The position numbers and the translations under genes were made by a program. The notes beneath the pieces were generated by a model. It made no database searches. It was not told the origin of the DNA and saw only the letters and a list, made by a program, of their open reading frames with translations. Below are positions 63,623-64,000 of a stretch of 64,000 nt of DNA, piece by piece (the first letter of the stretch is position 1; the number at the start of each line of letters is the position of its first letter). The stretch lies in NCBI RefSeq assembly GCF_014837155.1, contig NZ_JACYHA010000008.1, positions 89,135 through 153,134 on the forward strand, given 5' to 3'. The DNA is from Litchfieldia stipae. GTDB lineage: Bacteria; Bacillota; Bacilli; Bacillales; Bacillaceae_L.

Positions 63623-63738
63623 GCCTAGCGACGTCCTACTCTCACAGGGGGAGTCCCCCAACTACCATCGGCGCTGAAGAGCTTAACTTCCGTGTTCGGT
63701 ATGGGAACGGGTGTGACCTCTTCGCCAAAATCACTAGA
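63623..63738 (-). rRNA. rrf: 5S ribosomal RNA
   Basis: The minus strand reads the conserved GCGAAGAGGTCACACCCGTT, then CCGAACACGGAAGTTAAGC and GGGAGAGTAGG-type 3' half (here GTGAGAGTAGGACGTCGC). The ends TCTAGTGA and TCGCTAGGC pair. About 116 nt, normal size. It is the last gene of a minus-strand rrn operon; exact ends are estimated. Confidence 0.95.
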
Positions 63739-63845
63739 CTTATGAAGATTCGCACCTTCAAAACTAGATAACAGAGAACAATTTACATTCATTTTTTTGA
63801 ATCTAGCTCCAGAAGCTATTTTTAACAGCTTCTTCGGCTTTTTGT

Positions 63846-64000
63846 GGTTAAGTCCTCGATCTATTAGTATCAGTCAGCTCCACACGTCGCCGCGCTTCCA
63901 CCTCTGACCTATCAACCTCGTCATCTTCGAGGGATCTTACTAGCTTGCGCTATGGGAAATCTCATCTTGAGGGGGGCTTCATGCTTAGATGCTTTCAGCA
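63846..64000 (-). rRNA. rrl: 23S ribosomal RNA, 3' end
   Basis: The minus strand shows the 23S 3' terminal region ending ATCGAGGACTTAACC, preceded by GTTGATAGGTCAGAGGTGG-type sequence and TGAAGCCCCCCTCAAGATGA. The gene continues past the window edge. Spacer to the 5S is about 107 bases without a tRNA. Confidence 0.95.

Noticed and set aside
63739..63845. tRNA gene between the 23S and 5S rRNA
   Set aside because: No cloverleaf or GTTCRA-type T-loop is visible in the spacer.

Overview
The window is low-GC chromosomal DNA from a Bacillaceae bacterium (Bacillus sensu lato). The main evidence is the order purEKBCSQLFMNHD - yerA - yerB - yerC - pcrB - pcrA - ligA - camS(yerH) - putP/opuE - gatCAB - dgkB - rlmCD, which matches the layout known from Bacillus subtilis. 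Strong AGGAGG-type ribosome binding sites, TTG/GTG starts, lipoboxes and a Bacillus-type 5S/23S rRNA agree. The species cannot be named from the sequence.

1-11 kb: the 3' end of a Gfo/Idh/MocA oxidoreductase, then a seven-gene minus-strand alpha-glucoside/sucrose operon: substrate-binding lipoprotein, two permeases, YesL-like protein, GH13_31 alpha-glucosidase, PfkB sugar kinase and GH13_18 sucrose phosphorylase. A divergent LacI-type regulator faces it across a promoter with operator-like dyads. No transport ATPase is encoded, so a shared MsmX-type ATPase is presumably used. A tRNA-dihydrouridine synthase follows.

11-23.5 kb is the accessory part. It holds an alpha/beta hydrolase, an XRE regulator/membrane protein pair, a 5'-truncated MBL-fold gene abutting a vanR-vanS-vanY-vanZ cluster without vanHAX, and a small Cys-rich protein preceded by a leader peptide and hairpin. 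It also holds a six-copy array of 103-105-bp repeats, an ECF sigma/anti-sigma pair, a lipoprotein, an AraC/GyrI-like regulator, a VOC protein and a MerR regulator with two MerR domains.

23.5-48 kb: housekeeping genes on the minus strand (rlmCD, dgkB, an ECF sigma/anti-sigma operon with two membrane proteins, gatBAC, proline uptake and P5C dehydrogenase, camS, ligA, pcrA, pcrB, yerC, yerB, yerA). A second array of the 104-bp repeat family lies between the putP and pruA regions. Unlisted small proteins with excellent ribosome binding sites occur upstream of putP (39 aa) and downstream of the YgaP-like gene (33 aa).

48-61 kb: the full twelve-gene purine operon (PRPP to IMP, plus purB), controlled by a PurR-box pair and a guanine-class purine riboswitch with a visible terminator. 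Upstream are the yebG (NETI) and yebE homologues. 62-64 kb: an Hsp20 gene, an array of about twenty 52-bp palindrome-bearing repeats, then the 5S and the 3' end of the 23S rRNA of a minus-strand rrn operon.
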